This document shows positions 1 through 8,179 of a DNA stretch of 64,000 nucleotides, piece after piece (the first letter of the stretch is position 1; the number at the start of each line of letters is the position of its first letter). The notes beneath the pieces were generated by a model that was not told the origin of the DNA, did not search any database, and saw only the letters and a program-made list of their open reading frames with translations. Location of the stretch: positions 39,833 to 103,832 of the forward strand of contig CAJMQE010000002.1 of assembly GCA_905215405.1 (NCBI GenBank). Reading direction: 5' to 3'. The translations under genes and the position numbers were made by a program. This DNA comes from an uncultured bacterium. Lineage in GTDB: Bacteria; Bacillota; Clostridia; Lachnospirales; Lachnospiraceae.

Positions 1-1
1 C

Positions 2-2299
2 CAGCTCGGAAAGCAGCTTTGCCGTAATCTGAAGCCCTCAACCGACATCAACGAGATCAATGATGCACTGACACAGACAAATGATGCGCTCTCCCGTGTT
101 CTTTCACACGGTGGCATTTCCTATTCCGGCATTTCCGATGTCCGTCCATCTGTAAAAAGACTGGCAATCGGAAGTTCTCTGGGAATTGTAGAACTGTTGA
201 GAATCAGTGCGCTGCTCGATGTAGCTTCCAAAGCAAAGACATTTGCCGGACATAAAGAGGAAGAAGACAGTCTGACCGCACTTTTCGCTTCTCTTGAACC
301 AGTTCATCCACTGAATTCCGAGATCAAGCGTTGCATAATTTCCGAAGAAGAAATTGCAGATGATGCAAGCAGTAATCTGAAAAATATCCGTCGACAGATG
401 CGAGCTGCCGGAGATAAGATTCACACAGAACTGACACGTATTGTCAGCTCCCAGAACACCCGGACTTATCTGCAGGACAGTGTTATTACGACCCGTGCTG
501 GCAGATACTGTCTTCCGGTAAAAGCTGAATATAAATCACAGATTCCTGGTATGGTACACGATCAGTCGTCCACTGGTTCTACATTCTTCATTGAACCTAT
601 GTCTGTTGTAAAACTAAACAACGAGATCAAGGAACTTTCATTAAAAGAACAGGCAGAGATCGAAGTCATTCTTGCAAACCTGAGTGCAATTGCTGCTGAG
701 TATCAGGAACAAATTGAAACAGATCAGTCCGTACTGGTACAGCTTGATTTTATCTTTGCAAAAGCAATGTTATCCAGACATTTTAAATGTAGCTGTCCTG
801 TTATGAATACCAATGGATATATCAATATCAAAAAAGGAAGACATCCTTTGATTGATGCTGCAAAAGTCGTTCCGATCGATATTTATCTCGGTAAAGAATT
901 TACACTGCTGATCATTACGGGACCTAATACCGGCGGTAAGACTGTCTCCTTAAAGACGGTCGGTCTTCTGACACTGATGGGACAATCCGGACTCAACATT
1001 CCCGCTTTCGATCACTCTGAACTGGCTGTATTCGATAACGTATTTGCAGATATCGGTGATGAACAGAGTATTGAGCAGAGCCTGAGTACATTCTCCTCAC
1101 ATATGACCAATACTGTCAATATCTTAAAGACTGCGGATGCGAACAGCCTGATTTTGTTCGATGAGATCGGTGCCGGAACTGATCCTACCGAAGGTGCGGC
1201 TCTGGCAATTTCCATTCTTTCCGATCTGCACAACCGTGGAATCCGTACTATGGCGACGACCCATTATAGTGAAATCAAAGTGTATGCCCTCTCAACCGAA
1301 GGTGTTGAAAATGCATGCTGCGAGTTCGATGTAGCCAGTCTGCGTCCGACCTACCGCCTGCTGATCGGTGTTCCCGGTAAAAGTAACGCATTTGCAATTT
1401 CCAGCAAATTAGGGCTTCCTCAATACATAATTGATGACGCCGGTTCCAGAATTGGTAAACAGGATGTTGCATTTGAAGATCTTTTGACCGATCTGGAAAA
1501 TAACCGAATCATTATCGAAAAAGAACGTGAAGAGATCAGAAATTACAAATCTGAAGTAGAAAAGCTGAAAAAAGAGATTCAGCAGAAATCCGATAATCTC
1601 GAAGACCGTCGTGACAAGATCTTAAAGACTGCCAATGAACAGGCTGCCGATATTCTTCGTGAAGCAAAAGAATATGCGGATAATACGATCAAGACCATGA
1701 ATAAGCATGGCATGAATATGAAAGAACTGGAACAGGCACGTAGTAAAGTTCGCTCTAAACTGGACGAACGTCAGAGCAAACTTTCTCTGAAAAATACTGC
1801 TAAAAAGCCAGCCAAGAAACATAAACCAGCTGAATTTACCCTTGGTACAAAAGTCAAAGTACTCAGCATGAATTTAACTGGAACTGTAAGCACAAAACCG
1901 AACCAGAAAGGTGATCTTTTCGTACAGATGGGAATTCTTCGTTCTCAGGTCAACATTTCCGACCTGGAAATCATTCAGGAAGATGCTTATGGCAAAAAAG
2001 TTTCCAATACCAAAGCGACAGGTTCCGGAAGAATCAAGATGTCCAAATCATCTTCTATCAAAACCGAGATCAATCTGCTTGGCTATACCGTAGATGAAGC
2101 AATTGCGATTCTTGATAAATATTTGGATGATGCATATCTGGCAAAAGTTCCACAGGTTCGTATCGTTCATGGAAAAGGTACTGGTGCACTTCGTAACGGT
2201 GTAACCAGCTACTTAAAGGGCATTCCATATATCAAATCATTTCGTCTTGGTGAGATCGGTGAAGGGGATACCGGTGTCACGATCGTAGATTTTAAATAA
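2..2299 (+). CDS. mutS2: Endonuclease MutS2, 5' end outside the window
   Basis: The reading frame is open from base 2, so the N terminus (an estimated 25-30 residues) lies upstream of the window. MutS2 is a MutS-like ATPase that acts on branched DNA and recombination intermediates and, in Bacillus, rescues collided ribosomes. Visible are the lever/clamp region, a Walker A motif GPNTGGKT, the Walker B region LILFDEIGAGTDP, a long Lys/Glu-rich coiled coil, and a C-terminal Smr domain containing HGKGTGALR. The usual DLRG at the start of the Smr domain reads NLLG here, so Smr nuclease activity is uncertain while the HGKGTG loop is intact. The response regulator follows 45 bp downstream. Confidence 0.95.
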   Translation, partial: QLGKQLCRNLKPSTDINEINDALTQTNDALSRVLSHGGISYSGISDVRPSVKRLAIGSSLGIVELLRISALLDVASKAKTFAGHKEEEDSLTALFASLEPVHPLNSEIKRCIISEEEIADDASSNLKNIRRQMRAAGDKIHTELTRIVSSQNTRTYLQDSVITTRAGRYCLPVKAEYKSQIPGMVHDQSSTGSTFFIEPMSVVKLNNEIKELSLKEQAEIEVILANLSAIAAEYQEQIETDQSVLVQLDFIFAKAMLSRHFKCSCPVMNTNGYINIKKGRHPLIDAAKVVPIDIYLGKEFTLLIITGPNTGGKTVSLKTVGLLTLMGQSGLNIPAFDHSELAVFDNVFADIGDEQSIEQSLSTFSSHMTNTVNILKTADANSLILFDEIGAGTDPTEGAALAISILSDLHNRGIRTMATTHYSEIKVYALSTEGVENACCEFDVASLRPTYRLLIGVPGKSNAFAISSKLGLPQYIIDDAGSRIGKQDVAFEDLLTDLENNRIIIEKEREEIRNYKSEVEKLKKEIQQKSDNLEDRRDKILKTANEQAADILREAKEYADNTIKTMNKHGMNMKELEQARSKVRSKLDERQSKLSLKNTAKKPAKKHKPAEFTLGTKVKVLSMNLTGTVSTKPNQKGDLFVQMGILRSQVNISDLEIIQEDAYGKKVSNTKATGSGRIKMSKSSSIKTEINLLGYTVDEAIAILDKYLDDAYLAKVPQVRIVHGKGTGALRNGVTSYLKGIPYIKSFRLGEIGEGDTGVTIVDFK

Positions 2300-2344
2300 G
2301 GTAAATGAAACTATAAAACGAGGTAGTATCAGGGAGGAATAAAT

Positions 2345-3049
2345 ATGGCAGCAAAACAGAAAATTCTAATAGTAGACGATGATAACAATATTGCAGAATT
2401 AATTTCACTCTATCTGACCAAAGAGTGTTACGAAACACTGATCGTAAACGATGGGGAGAGTGCAATCGTACAGTGTGAATCCTTTAAACCGAATCTGATC
2501 CTACTGGATCTGATGCTTCCAGGTATGGATGGTTATCAGGTCTGCCGTGAGATCCGCAAAGATAACAATGTACCAATTATTATGCTGTCAGCTAAAGGTG
2601 AAACATTTGACAAGGTACTCGGCCTGGAACTGGGAGCTGATGATTATATCATCAAACCTTTTGATTCAAAGGAAATGGTTGCAAGAGTCAAAGCTGTTCT
2701 GCGCCGTTACCACCTTCCACAGTCATCAATTGCTGATTCTGATTCCAGCAAAACTGTGGACTATCCTGATTTATCTATCAACCTGAGCAACTACTCTGTT
2801 ATTTACAACGGAAAGTCCGTGGAGATGCCTCCAAAAGAGCTGGAGCTCCTGTATTTTCTTGCAGCTTCTCCAAATCAGGTCTTTACCAGAGAGCAGCTTC
2901 TCGATCATATCTGGGGATATGAATACCTTGGTGATACCCGTACCGTTGATGTACATATCAAACGTCTGCGTGAGAAAATCAAAGATCACGATAAATGGGC
3001 ACTGACCACTGTATGGGGCATTGGATACAAATTTGAGGTCAGAAAATAG
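2345..3049 (+). CDS. OmpR/PhoB-family response regulator
   Basis: This 234-residue DNA-binding response regulator has an N-terminal receiver domain with the acidic pocket DDD near residues 11-13, phosphoacceptor Asp55 (LILLDLMLPG), and the conserved lysine in IIKPFD. A C-terminal winged helix carries the RTVDVHIKRLREK recognition region. An AGGGAGGAAT ribosome binding site precedes the ATG. The histidine kinase starts 13 bp after its stop, so the pair forms one operon and presumably one phosphorelay. The target genes and signal cannot be read from the sequence. Confidence 0.93.
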   Translation: MAAKQKILIVDDDNNIAELISLYLTKECYETLIVNDGESAIVQCESFKPNLILLDLMLPGMDGYQVCREIRKDNNVPIIMLSAKGETFDKVLGLELGADDYIIKPFDSKEMVARVKAVLRRYHLPQSSIADSDSSKTVDYPDLSINLSNYSVIYNGKSVEMPPKELELLYFLAASPNQVFTREQLLDHIWGYEYLGDTRTVDVHIKRLREKIKDHDKWALTTVWGIGYKFEVRK

Positions 3050-3062
3050 GGGGCACGTTCAG

Positions 3063-4463
3063 ATGAAATTTAATCTTCTGTATAAATTTGTATTTGTATA
3101 TATCATCAGTGCAATTACAGGTTTTATTGCTATTTCATTTATTTCCTATAGTATCAATTACCGGACCATCAGTGAAAATGCTGCCTCAACAATGTATAAA
3201 GAGGCAGTCAGCATTTCGACCCAGTATGGGCAGACCTATTTTTCCGATGAGAATCTACGGATGATTCAGACCGAGCTCTCAATCATCTCAAAACTCGGTG
3301 ACAACAGAATCATGATTATTGATCCAAATGGAAATATCCTGCTCGATACCGCTGCAGAAGCCGATGATCCAACTACACTCGTGGATTTTGACTCTACCTT
3401 ATCCGGTAGTAAATACTATCAGAGTGGTTCCTTTTACGGATTTTTTGATGATAATATGCTAAGTGTACTGGCTCCTGTTACAAGCTCTTATGCCACAAAA
3501 GGTTACGTAGCCATCCACGTGCCAGAGTCCCAGTTGCACGCGACTGCACAGACAAACTTCGGCTCGAACTATATTTCCTTTCTTATCATGCTTGCTCTTG
3601 CAACACTTTTTATTATCACTTATCTGATAGAAGTACATATTCCTTTGAAAGAGATCATCAAAGGCACTGATGAGTATGGGAAAGGAAACTTGAGTTATAA
3701 GATCAAATCCCTGAACAATGATGAAATCGGTTTACTCGGAAATTCCCTGAATTATATGGCATCTGAACTACATGAAATGGATCATTTTCAAAAGAAGTTC
3801 ATATCTAATGTATCTCATGATTTCCGTTCTCCTCTAACTTCCATCAAAGGTTACCTGGAAGCGATTCTCGATGGTACCATTCCACCGGAAATGAGTCCGA
3901 AATATCTGCACATTGTTCTCAACGAAACAGAACGTCTGACCAAACTGACCAATAACATTCTGACACTCAATGACCTCGATCCAAAGACTGTACGCCTTGA
4001 TATTGTGGCATTTGATATCAACCGGACGATCCGACAGATTATTGAAACATTTGAGGGCATCTGTATGGAGAAAAAAATCACATTTCATCTGACTTTTTCC
4101 TCAAAAGAACTCAATGTCAGTGCTGACAAGGACAAGATTCAGCAGGTCATCTACAATCTGATCGACAATGCGATTAAATTTAGCTCACCTGGCTCCAGTA
4201 TCGGCATTAATACCACTGTCAAAGGTGAAAAAGCCTATATTTCTGTACGCGACTCTGGTGTTGGCATTCCAAGGGAAAGTCTGGATAAGATCTGGGATCG
4301 TTTCTACAAAACGGATTCTTCCAGAGGGAAAGATAAGAAAGGCTCTGGCCTTGGGCTTTCTATCACCAAAGAAGTCATTCAGTCACATGGCGAAACGATC
4401 GATGTAATCAGTACCGTCGGTGTAGGCACAGAATTTATCTTTACCCTGCCTCGTATTCGCTAA
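3063..4463 (+). CDS. Membrane sensor histidine kinase, partner of the upstream regulator
   Basis: This 466-residue kinase has a transmembrane helix at about residues 8-30, an extracellular sensor of about 140 residues, a second helix near 170-192, a HAMP linker, a HisKA domain with the phosphorylated histidine in VSHDFRSPLT (His252), and an HATPase domain with NLIDNAIKFS, DSGVGI and GSGLGL boxes. I chose the ATG at 3063 because a GGGGG ribosome binding site overlaps the regulator stop just before it; an ATG 42 bases earlier lies inside the regulator and has no such site. No PAS domain is apparent. The ligand is unknown. Confidence 0.92.
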   Translation: MKFNLLYKFVFVYIISAITGFIAISFISYSINYRTISENAASTMYKEAVSISTQYGQTYFSDENLRMIQTELSIISKLGDNRIMIIDPNGNILLDTAAEADDPTTLVDFDSTLSGSKYYQSGSFYGFFDDNMLSVLAPVTSSYATKGYVAIHVPESQLHATAQTNFGSNYISFLIMLALATLFIITYLIEVHIPLKEIIKGTDEYGKGNLSYKIKSLNNDEIGLLGNSLNYMASELHEMDHFQKKFISNVSHDFRSPLTSIKGYLEAILDGTIPPEMSPKYLHIVLNETERLTKLTNNILTLNDLDPKTVRLDIVAFDINRTIRQIIETFEGICMEKKITFHLTFSSKELNVSADKDKIQQVIYNLIDNAIKFSSPGSSIGINTTVKGEKAYISVRDSGVGIPRESLDKIWDRFYKTDSSRGKDKKGSGLGLSITKEVIQSHGETIDVISTVGVGTEFIFTLPRIR

Positions 4464-4501
4464 AGTACGGAATTCAGAATATTAAGAGTTTCAGATTAGA
4501 A

Positions 4502-4624
4502 CTATTAATACGTGAAGATCTTAAAATAGAAAATGTTAATATATGTAGATTTTAATGTCAGGTATGTTAATATATATAGATCTCAATATAAAAATGTTAA
4601 TATATGTAGATTTCAATATCAGAA
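4502..4624. repeat. Four degenerate 31-bp tandem repeats
   Basis: About four diverged copies of an AT-rich unit with the core ATGTTAATATATGTAGAT begin near 4502, 4533, 4564 and 4594, a spacing of 30-31 bp. They sit in the 450-bp gene-free gap after the histidine kinase and before the structured element at 4696-4836. No reading frame crosses them. They could be slippage-derived filler or clustered binding sites; the sequence does not decide. Confidence 0.6.
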
Positions 4625-4695
4625 ATGATAATAATAAAATATAAGAAATGAAGAAACTACTAATATAAAATATAGCAGTATGTAAAATTAAATAG

Positions 4696-4836
4696 AAAAA
4701 GCCTGTAGAGCTGCCGAACGAGAAATAATCATAGAATTATTCCTTGCAAAGGATTTACAACGAACTGTAATTCCTTTCCATAGATGTATATTCCATTTTT
4801 GATTTCAAATTCAGATTGCTCTGTACAGGCTTTTTT
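4696..4836. terminator. Large structured terminator-like element between convergent genes
   Basis: The outer arms AAAAAGCCTGTAGAGC (4696-4711) and GCTCTGTACAGGCTTTTTT (4818-4836) pair with a 2-nt bulge and end in T-runs on both strands, as expected for a bidirectional terminator between the convergent histidine kinase and trmL. The roughly 106-nt interior is itself structured, with dyads at about 4721-4744, 4742-4752 (CCTTGCAAAGG) and 4750-4775 (AGGATTTACA with TGTAATTCCT). That is far larger than an ordinary terminator loop, so it could be a small RNA or an insertion into a terminator. Confidence 0.6.
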
Positions 4837-4911
4837 GTTGTTTTATATTGTTTCATGTTGTTGCATGTTTACTAATTGACCACTGGCATGAACTACTACT
4901 GCCTGATTGAT

Positions 4912-5406
4912 CTATTTCCAGTCGAACATCCGTAAATGTCCCTCACAGTTCATATGACTGAAATTATTCTGTCTGAGTGCTTCATATAACACAATTGCAA
5001 CAGAATTTCCAAGATTCAGAGATCTAATATCACCGATCATTGGAATTCTTACAGCAGTATCCTGATGCTCCACCAAGATATCTTCTGGTATACCGGCACT
5101 TTCTTTACCAAACATAATATAACAATCCGGCTCATAGTGTACCTCTGTATATGTCTGTGGTGCTTTTGTTGTAGCCATATAGATCTTTGCACCAGGGTTT
5201 CTATTCAAGAAATCCTGATAATCATCATAGATTGTAACATCAAGTTTGTCCCAGTAATCCAGACCAGCTCTTTTTAACATTTTATCGTTAATCTGAAAAC
5301 CAAGTGGCTCAATCAAATGCAGTCTCGCACCTGTTGCGACACAGGTTCTACCGATATTTCCTGTATTTGCAGGCATCTCTGGCTCATGCAGAACAATATT
5401 AATCAT
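4912..5406 (-). CDS. trmL: tRNA (cytidine(34)-2'-O)-methyltransferase
   Basis: TrmL is a SPOUT-family enzyme that 2'-O-methylates the wobble nucleotide of leucine tRNAs using S-adenosylmethionine. The product opens with MINIVLHEPEMPANTGNIGR, the normal family N terminus, and contains the knotted C-terminal SAM site with FGKESAGIPEDIL and IPMIGDIRSLNLGNSVAI. The frame stays open 26 codons further upstream, but that extension is encoded by the first copy of a 74-bp tandem repeat, so I placed the start at 5406 (164 residues, the usual family size). A purine-rich GAAGGTGTAGAG precedes the ATG. It is transcribed away from the repeat array. Confidence 0.93.
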   Translation of the reverse strand: MINIVLHEPEMPANTGNIGRTCVATGARLHLIEPLGFQINDKMLKRAGLDYWDKLDVTIYDDYQDFLNRNPGAKIYMATTKAPQTYTEVHYEPDCYIMFGKESAGIPEDILVEHQDTAVRIPMIGDIRSLNLGNSVAIVLYEALRQNNFSHMNCEGHLRMFDWK

Positions 5407-5431
5407 CTCTACACCTTCTTCAAAAAATTCG

Positions 5432-5460
5432 TCTATACTATAAATAACAGGCCATGCCAA
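5432..5460 (-). promoter_or_regulatory. Putative sigma-A promoter of trmL with the -35 inside a repeat arm
   Basis: On the minus strand TTGGCA (5460-5455) and TATAGA (5437-5432) are separated by exactly 17 bp, about 25 bp before the trmL start. The -35 hexamer is part of the conserved inverted-repeat arm of the first 74-bp repeat copy, so the array appears to supply half of the promoter. Confidence 0.5.
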
Positions 5461-5946
5461 TCTTGTAAATTTGTTGGCTTTCATTTATGGCCCTAAATTT
5501 TATTGTTGCTTTCTATCAAGATTGGCCATGCCAATCTTGTAAATTTGCTGGCTTTCATTTATGCCCCTAAATTTTATTGTTGCCTTCTATCAAGATTGGC
5601 TCTGCCAATCTTGTAAATTTGCTGGCTTTCATTTATGGCCTTAAATTTTATTGTTGCTTTCTATCAAGATTGGCCATGCCAATCTTGTAAATTTGTTGGC
5701 TTTCATTTATGGACCTAAATTTTATTATTGCCTTCTATCAAGATTGGCTCTGCCAATCTTGTAAATTTGCTGGCTTTGATTTATGGACCTAAATTTTATT
5801 GTTGCCTTCTATCAAGATTGGCCACGCCAATCTTGTAAATTTGCTGGCTTTGATTTATGGACCTAAATTTTATTGTTGCCTTCTATCAAGATTGGCCACG
5901 CCAATCTTGTAAATTTGCTGGCTTTGATTTATGGCCAGCAAATTTT
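5447..5946. repeat. 74-bp tandem repeat array, about 6.6 copies, with conserved dyad arms
   Basis: GCCAATCTTG recurs at 5456, 5530, 5604, 5678, 5752, 5826 and 5900, an exact 74-bp period. Every complete unit begins with GCCAATCTTG and ends with CAAGATTGGC plus three variable bases (CAT, TCT, CAT, TCT, CAC, CAC), so adjacent units form 10-bp hairpins with 3-nt loops, or alternatively long hairpins within a unit. The alternating CAT/TCT junctions suggest earlier duplication of a 148-bp dimer. The array fills the space between cheX and trmL, both on the minus strand. There are no unique spacers, so it is not CRISPR. Confidence 0.95.
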
Positions 5947-5947
5947 T

Positions 5948-6415
5948 TTAAGCTTTCACCGCAATATACAGTTCCAGCAGTGTCTCTGCTCCAATATTAA
6001 GTGGAATACAGATATTTTTCGCACCTGTCATGATTGCTACTCTTCCCTGACATACAGTAGGTGGTGTAATATCAATTCCAATCCCTTTTGTTGACAGCAT
6101 CGTTGCAGCATTACCCATAATCATATTACCCAATTCGCTGATGGCACTCATAGAGATTTCATCCAGCTGTGACACTGGCATTCCCATCATCATTTTTGAG
6201 GCAACATCACAGGCTTTGGTTAATGTAAATGCCATTAAAACCTGACCACGCATCTCCCCGGTAACACCTATCATAATAATTACAGAATCATTATCAAATT
6301 CTGTAGTTTTAACATACGGTTTTCCAACCTTTAAATCATACTGGCACATTTCTTTTAAAATGCTGGTTGATGCCATTAGAAATGGGTTGATGCATTCTAC
6401 ATTAATATCAGCCAT
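5948..6415 (-). CDS. cheX: CheX-family chemotaxis protein (CheY-P phosphatase)
   Basis: This 155-residue protein matches the CheC/CheX/FliY fold. It carries the phosphatase signature in SELGNMIMGNA, with the Glu and Asn placed to attack CheY-P, and a GVTGEMRGQVLMAF strand typical of CheX. It would dephosphorylate CheY-P in the cytoplasm and shorten the chemotactic or related signal. The ribosome binding site AAGGAGG sits 7 bp before the ATG. It is a stand-alone gene here with no flagellar or che neighbours; an MCP gene at 61.7 kb is the only other chemotaxis gene in the window. The 74-bp array begins immediately after its stop codon. Confidence 0.87.
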   Translation of the reverse strand: MADINVECINPFLMASTSILKEMCQYDLKVGKPYVKTTEFDNDSVIIMIGVTGEMRGQVLMAFTLTKACDVASKMMMGMPVSQLDEISMSAISELGNMIMGNAATMLSTKGIGIDITPPTVCQGRVAIMTGAKNICIPLNIGAETLLELYIAVKA

Positions 6416-6753
6416 TGCAAAATCCTCCTTAGTTAACTCCCGTTATTGTTGATCTTCTTCTAGTCATAAAATAAATATTACGATTCTATCTCCATGAAGT
6501 CGCTATAACTTCATTCTGATCAGAAGCTTTACATGCATGAGAAATACGGACAAACCCTCTCCACAGTCACCAGATGCACGCTTCTGAAATTACTTTCAGC
6601 ATAATTACCTTTTCTGCCACTACCAATCTGAATCTATTATTACTGCCAAAATATGACATTTTTTATTCTAATTCTGACTTCTCCATTATAGCACCAGATA
6701 GGTAAATTAGGAAAGACTAAATTAGTACTTTTGTCTTATATAATATACGCCTT
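6416..6753. other. Intergenic region upstream of cheX, no gene seen
   Basis: This 338-bp AT-rich spacer lies between the AIR-synthase-like gene and cheX. No coding frame with a ribosome binding site was found on either strand. A TATAAT near 6690 on the minus strand, with TTTCCT 18 bp upstream, is a possible cheX promoter but is weak. I compared it with the GEMM c-di-GMP riboswitch and saw no match. Confidence 0.4.
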
Positions 6754-7776
6754 TTACTTTATCACCTTATATTGCTCATCCCTTTTTGGCGGATCCAGAT
6801 ATCTGACTTCTTCATCATGTCTGATAATTTTGTCATTATTATCCGTTGTCTCCCCGATGACTACTGCATCAATTCCACTTTGTGTAAGTGCATTTACTAT
6901 ATCACATCCCCGGTCAGCTGTCATCAGTAAACAACCTGTTGACGCCAGTTCATATGGATTGATATCGAATATCTCGCAAATTTCAATAATCTCCTGTCGA
7001 ACAGGGATCTTTCTCAAATCGACATCCATACCGACGCCTGCTGTCTCTGACAAATTCCACAATGCTGCAAAAATGCCACCTTCAGATACATCGGTCATCG
7101 CCGTTACACCATTTTGGATTGCGAGCTGTGCTTCTCTGGCAATAGATAAATCCGCTTTATCCCCTATTGCCTTTTCTATGAGATCAACAGAATACTTTGT
7201 AAGTATTTCCTCTCTTCCAACTTCTGCAAGTAATCTGACTCCCTCTATACCGATCTGTTTAGTCAGAATAATATCCTGTGCAGGTCTGGCATTTGCTGCG
7301 CCGATAAACTCTTTTTTTGTATCTGTGCCTGCATAGACATGTCCAAATCCGGTTACAGAGATAATCGGACTGCTGACGCCTGAAATCACCCTGGTATCAC
7401 CACCAGCATAGGTAATGCCCAGTTCTTCACACTGCTCTGCGACTTCCCTGACACATTTTTTCAGTTCCTGTTCATCCGCATCATCTGGAAAAAGAATACT
7501 GGCAACGATTCCTGTTACATGTGCGCCAGATGCTTCCAGATTATTGCTGACATGGTAGACCGCATTGGGTGCCGAGCTAACACTTGCAGCCAGCGCTTCC
7601 TGGTCATTTCCATCTTTTTTTCCAATAGCTCGTTCTTGTAGCCCTTGGGACTGGGATGCTGTCACAATTGCTGCGTCAGAACCTACAGCTGTACCGGAAA
7701 TTCTATTACTATTTTTTTTGATCAGCTTTAGAACCGAACGCTTTAAAACTGAATTGCTCAATTTCCCTGTATTCAT
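6754..7776 (-). CDS. AIR synthase-related (PurM/HypE-fold) protein
   Basis: The 340-residue product has the PurM/HypE/ThiL two-domain fold: an N-terminal ATP-binding half with NNLEASGAHVTGI and AGGDTRVI, and a C-terminal half with TAMTDVSEGG and PYELASTGCLLM. Family members bind ATP and activate an amide or carbamoyl group. No purine, thiamine or hydrogenase maturation genes lie nearby, so the substrate is unknown. A Ser/Ala-rich stretch at about residues 20-55 separates the first helix from the core. The start at 7776 is chosen for its GAGGAAAAAT ribosome binding site; 32 additional upstream codons are open but unsupported. Confidence 0.8.
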   Translation of the reverse strand: MNTGKLSNSVLKRSVLKLIKKNSNRISGTAVGSDAAIVTASQSQGLQERAIGKKDGNDQEALAASVSSAPNAVYHVSNNLEASGAHVTGIVASILFPDDADEQELKKCVREVAEQCEELGITYAGGDTRVISGVSSPIISVTGFGHVYAGTDTKKEFIGAANARPAQDIILTKQIGIEGVRLLAEVGREEILTKYSVDLIEKAIGDKADLSIAREAQLAIQNGVTAMTDVSEGGIFAALWNLSETAGVGMDVDLRKIPVRQEIIEICEIFDINPYELASTGCLLMTADRGCDIVNALTQSGIDAVVIGETTDNNDKIIRHDEEVRYLDPPKRDEQYKVIK

Positions 7777-7905
7777 ATTTTTCCTCACTTCAATTCTATT
7801 GGCTTTCCTGCCGTCAGGTAAAATTACACCTTCCTGCATTTTCCTGTTCCTGCCATAGTGTAATTTTTCCAATACTGACTGGCATACGCCTGTTCGTCAT
7901 ACGTT

Positions 7906-8016
7906 CTACTGGATGAATGCAGAAACAACTACTGGAACTACCATTGCGAGTACCAGAATAATAATCAGAATACTGGAAAATATTTTTCGTGTTTTTTTGT
8001 TATTAAAATTAATCAT
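7906..8016 (-). CDS. 36-residue single-pass membrane peptide
   Basis: This small gene encodes a basic N terminus (MINFNNKKTRK) followed by one strongly hydrophobic helix ending VVVSAFIQ. An AGGAG ribosome binding site lies 7 bp before the ATG. The frame extends upstream but without a second ribosome binding site. The layout (short basic head, one helix, short tail) resembles Prli42-type stressosome anchors of Firmicutes, but I cannot establish homology. It precedes the AIR-synthase-like gene on the same strand, so the two may be cotranscribed. Confidence 0.6.
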   Translation of the reverse strand: MINFNNKKTRKIFSSILIIILVLAMVVPVVVSAFIQ

Positions 8017-8085
8017 ATTAAACTCCTGTCTGTATAAATCAGCTACTTTTTTCATTTTACAGATTTGCACCCTGCAAATACCGCT

Positions 8086-8113
8086 TTGCATTTATCATTG
8101 GATGTAATATAAT
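8086..8113 (+). promoter_or_regulatory. Sigma-A-type promoter of the 8180 gene
   Basis: TTGCAT (8086-8091) and TATAAT (8108-8113) are separated by 16 bp and lie about 70 bp upstream of the start codon at 8180, with no other gene between. Confidence 0.6.
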
Positions 8114-8139
8114 GAAAAAAGTACTAATGATTATAGAAC

Positions 8140-8159
8140 GTCTGCAACAATTTGCAGAC
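8140..8159. promoter_or_regulatory. Perfect dyad in the 5' leader
   Basis: GTCTGCAA and TTGCAGAC are perfect inverted repeats separated by four bases, located between the predicted transcription start and the ribosome binding site of the 8180 gene. This could be an operator or an mRNA hairpin. Confidence 0.45.
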
Positions 8160-8179
8160 AGTGAAAGGAAAAAGAAATT

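Noticed and set aside
5407..5484. 26-codon N-terminal extension of TrmL
   Set aside because: The extension is translated repeat sequence; the family starts at MINIVLHEP, where a ribosome binding site is present.
5447..5946. Repeats considered as a CRISPR array or as a string of 21-codon mini-genes on the minus strand
   Set aside because: The whole 74-bp unit is repeated with no unique spacers. The mini-frame (starting MKANKF) has no ribosome binding site and its ATG is lost (ATC) in the last copies.
6416..6753. GEMM (c-di-GMP) riboswitch upstream of cheX
   Set aside because: A few purine-rich words resemble the motif, but the conserved core is absent.
6731..7336. 201-codon frame antisense to the AIR-synthase-like gene
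   Set aside because: It lies opposite a clear conserved gene and has Ser/Ile-rich composition typical of a shadow frame.
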